Of a stretch of DNA of 64,000 bases, positions 63,593 to 64,000 are shown in pieces. Numbering within the stretch: position 1 is the stretch's first letter; every line of letters starts with the position of its first letter. Location of the stretch: the NCBI RefSeq assembly GCF_001020205.1, contig NZ_CP011663.1:3100001-3164000 (forward strand), in the 5' to 3' direction. The DNA comes from Clostridium sporogenes (GTDB lineage Bacteria > Bacillota > Clostridia > Clostridiales > Clostridiaceae). Under the pieces are notes generated by a model, which worked only from the letters and a program-made list of their open reading frames with translations, ran no database searches and had not been told where the DNA came from. Position numbers and translations under genes: made by a program.

Positions 63593-64000
63593 ATGAAAGA
63601 AAATAGGAAAATCAAGTGGAAATCTAATGATGGCTGTTGTGAAAAATCTAAAATTTTCATAGAAATACTTTCAAATATTTCATCTAAACTTGTAAATATT
63701 AACTTGAGTAAAGAATATTTAATTGAGGAATGTTTAGAAGAACTGGGTAAAAAAACTAATTCCTGTAGAGCTTATATATTTTTATTCAGAAATAATTTAG
63801 AGTACATGGATAATGTTTATGAATGGTGCGCTAAAGGAATTAGCTCTGAAAAAAATAATCTTCAAAATTTAAAAACTTCATTATTTCCTTGGTGGATGAA
63901 TGAATTAAAAAATAATAAAATTATTATTATTGAAAATGTAGAAAAGATGACTGCAGAATTAGAAAGAGAAATTCTTTCAGAACAAGGAATAAAATCGCTT
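63593..64000 (+). CDS. GAF-domain protein, N-terminal part (runs off the right edge)
   Basis: The first 136 residues of a longer protein. Residues ~40 to the end follow the GAF sensor pattern seen at the start of clostridial sensor proteins with later PAS, GGDEF, EAL or kinase domains: CRAYIFLF, then a YEWCAKGISSEKNNLQNL segment, FPWWMNELKNNKIIIIENV, and a final EQGIKSL. AAAGGAGAA precedes the ATG at 63593. The sigma-D-type promoter upstream suggests it belongs to the motility regulon. The output domain is not visible. Confidence 0.75.
   Translation, partial: MKENRKIKWKSNDGCCEKSKIFIEILSNISSKLVNINLSKEYLIEECLEELGKKTNSCRAYIFLFRNNLEYMDNVYEWCAKGISSEKNNLQNLKTSLFPWWMNELKNNKIIIIENVEKMTAELEREILSEQGIKSL

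Noticed and set aside
1..64000. CRISPR arrays, tRNA/rRNA genes, insertion sequences, prophage genes, toxin clusters
   Set aside because: Looked for regularly spaced repeats, tRNA arm sequences, transposase or integrase motifs and found none.

Overview
The window looks like a stretch of chromosome from a low-GC, spore-forming anaerobe, most probably Clostridium sensu stricto and plausibly the C. botulinum/sporogenes group. The grounds are strong AT richness, AGGAGG-type ribosome binding sites with frequent TTG and GTG starts, a gerA/gerB/gerC germinant-receptor operon, a class I hybrid-cluster protein, a PdxS/PdxT PLP synthase and a Firmicutes GlpP antiterminator. The species is an inference. 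I see no rRNA, tRNA, CRISPR array, prophage or intact insertion sequence.

Layout. 1-6.5 kb: DNA repair genes (recJ, partial; an endonuclease IV-family TIM barrel; uvsE) mixed with an NHLRC2-like thioredoxin/NHL protein and an M16 peptidase. 6.8-13.6 kb: GtrA, DJ-1/PfpI, GlpP and topoisomerase IV (parE-parC). 14.2-17.9 kb: a CPA2-type antiporter paired with a PII-like protein, a coiled-coil membrane protein paired with a polysaccharide deacetylase, and a MATE remnant. 18-23 kb: DUF5050 protein, galE, flavodoxin with a Fur-like site, MATE pump with an overlapping small upstream ORF. 23-28.5 kb: AraC regulator with a GH39-like C-terminus, then glpF-glpK behind a cre site and a leader terminator. 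29-33 kb: GntR-ABC module flanked by two VanZ genes. 33.5-40 kb: hcp, an MCP, a DUF2238-like membrane protein, an M29 aminopeptidase. 40-49 kb: gerA-B-C, pdxS-pdxT, a second deacetylase, a DEAD-box helicase, a 55-aa zinc-ribbon protein. 49.5-59 kb: YtxH-like, UspA, a membrane ferredoxin with a CsoR/CstR-type operator, glutaminase, a PcsB-like/3D cell-wall protein, a frameshifted lipoprotein, a Cache MCP, TraX. 59.5-64 kb: nrdA-nrdB with tandem NrdR-type boxes and a truncated GAF protein behind a sigma-D-like promoter.

How parts connect. GlpP (8.1 kb) probably acts on the glpF leader hairpin 20 kb away, and glpF also has a near-consensus cre site on its -35. The hcp promoter has a Crp/Fnr-type palindrome centred exactly at -41.5 of the predicted start, as expected for class II activation. 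Flavodoxin (iron), NrdR (dNTP) and CsoR/CstR (copper or persulfide) operators are readable, but none of these regulators is encoded here.

Most unusual non-coding structure: two neighbouring minus-strand genes have a perfect hairpin between Shine-Dalgarno and ATG that would restore 7-8 nt spacing; two convergent intergenic gaps are filled end to end by long imperfect palindromes sharing a CGTCCTG hairpin loop; and about 280 nt upstream of parE form a multi-hairpin element sharing a loop motif with another element at 51.0-51.15 kb. No single wholly new protein system is evident; these RNA/DNA structures are the best candidates for something undescribed.
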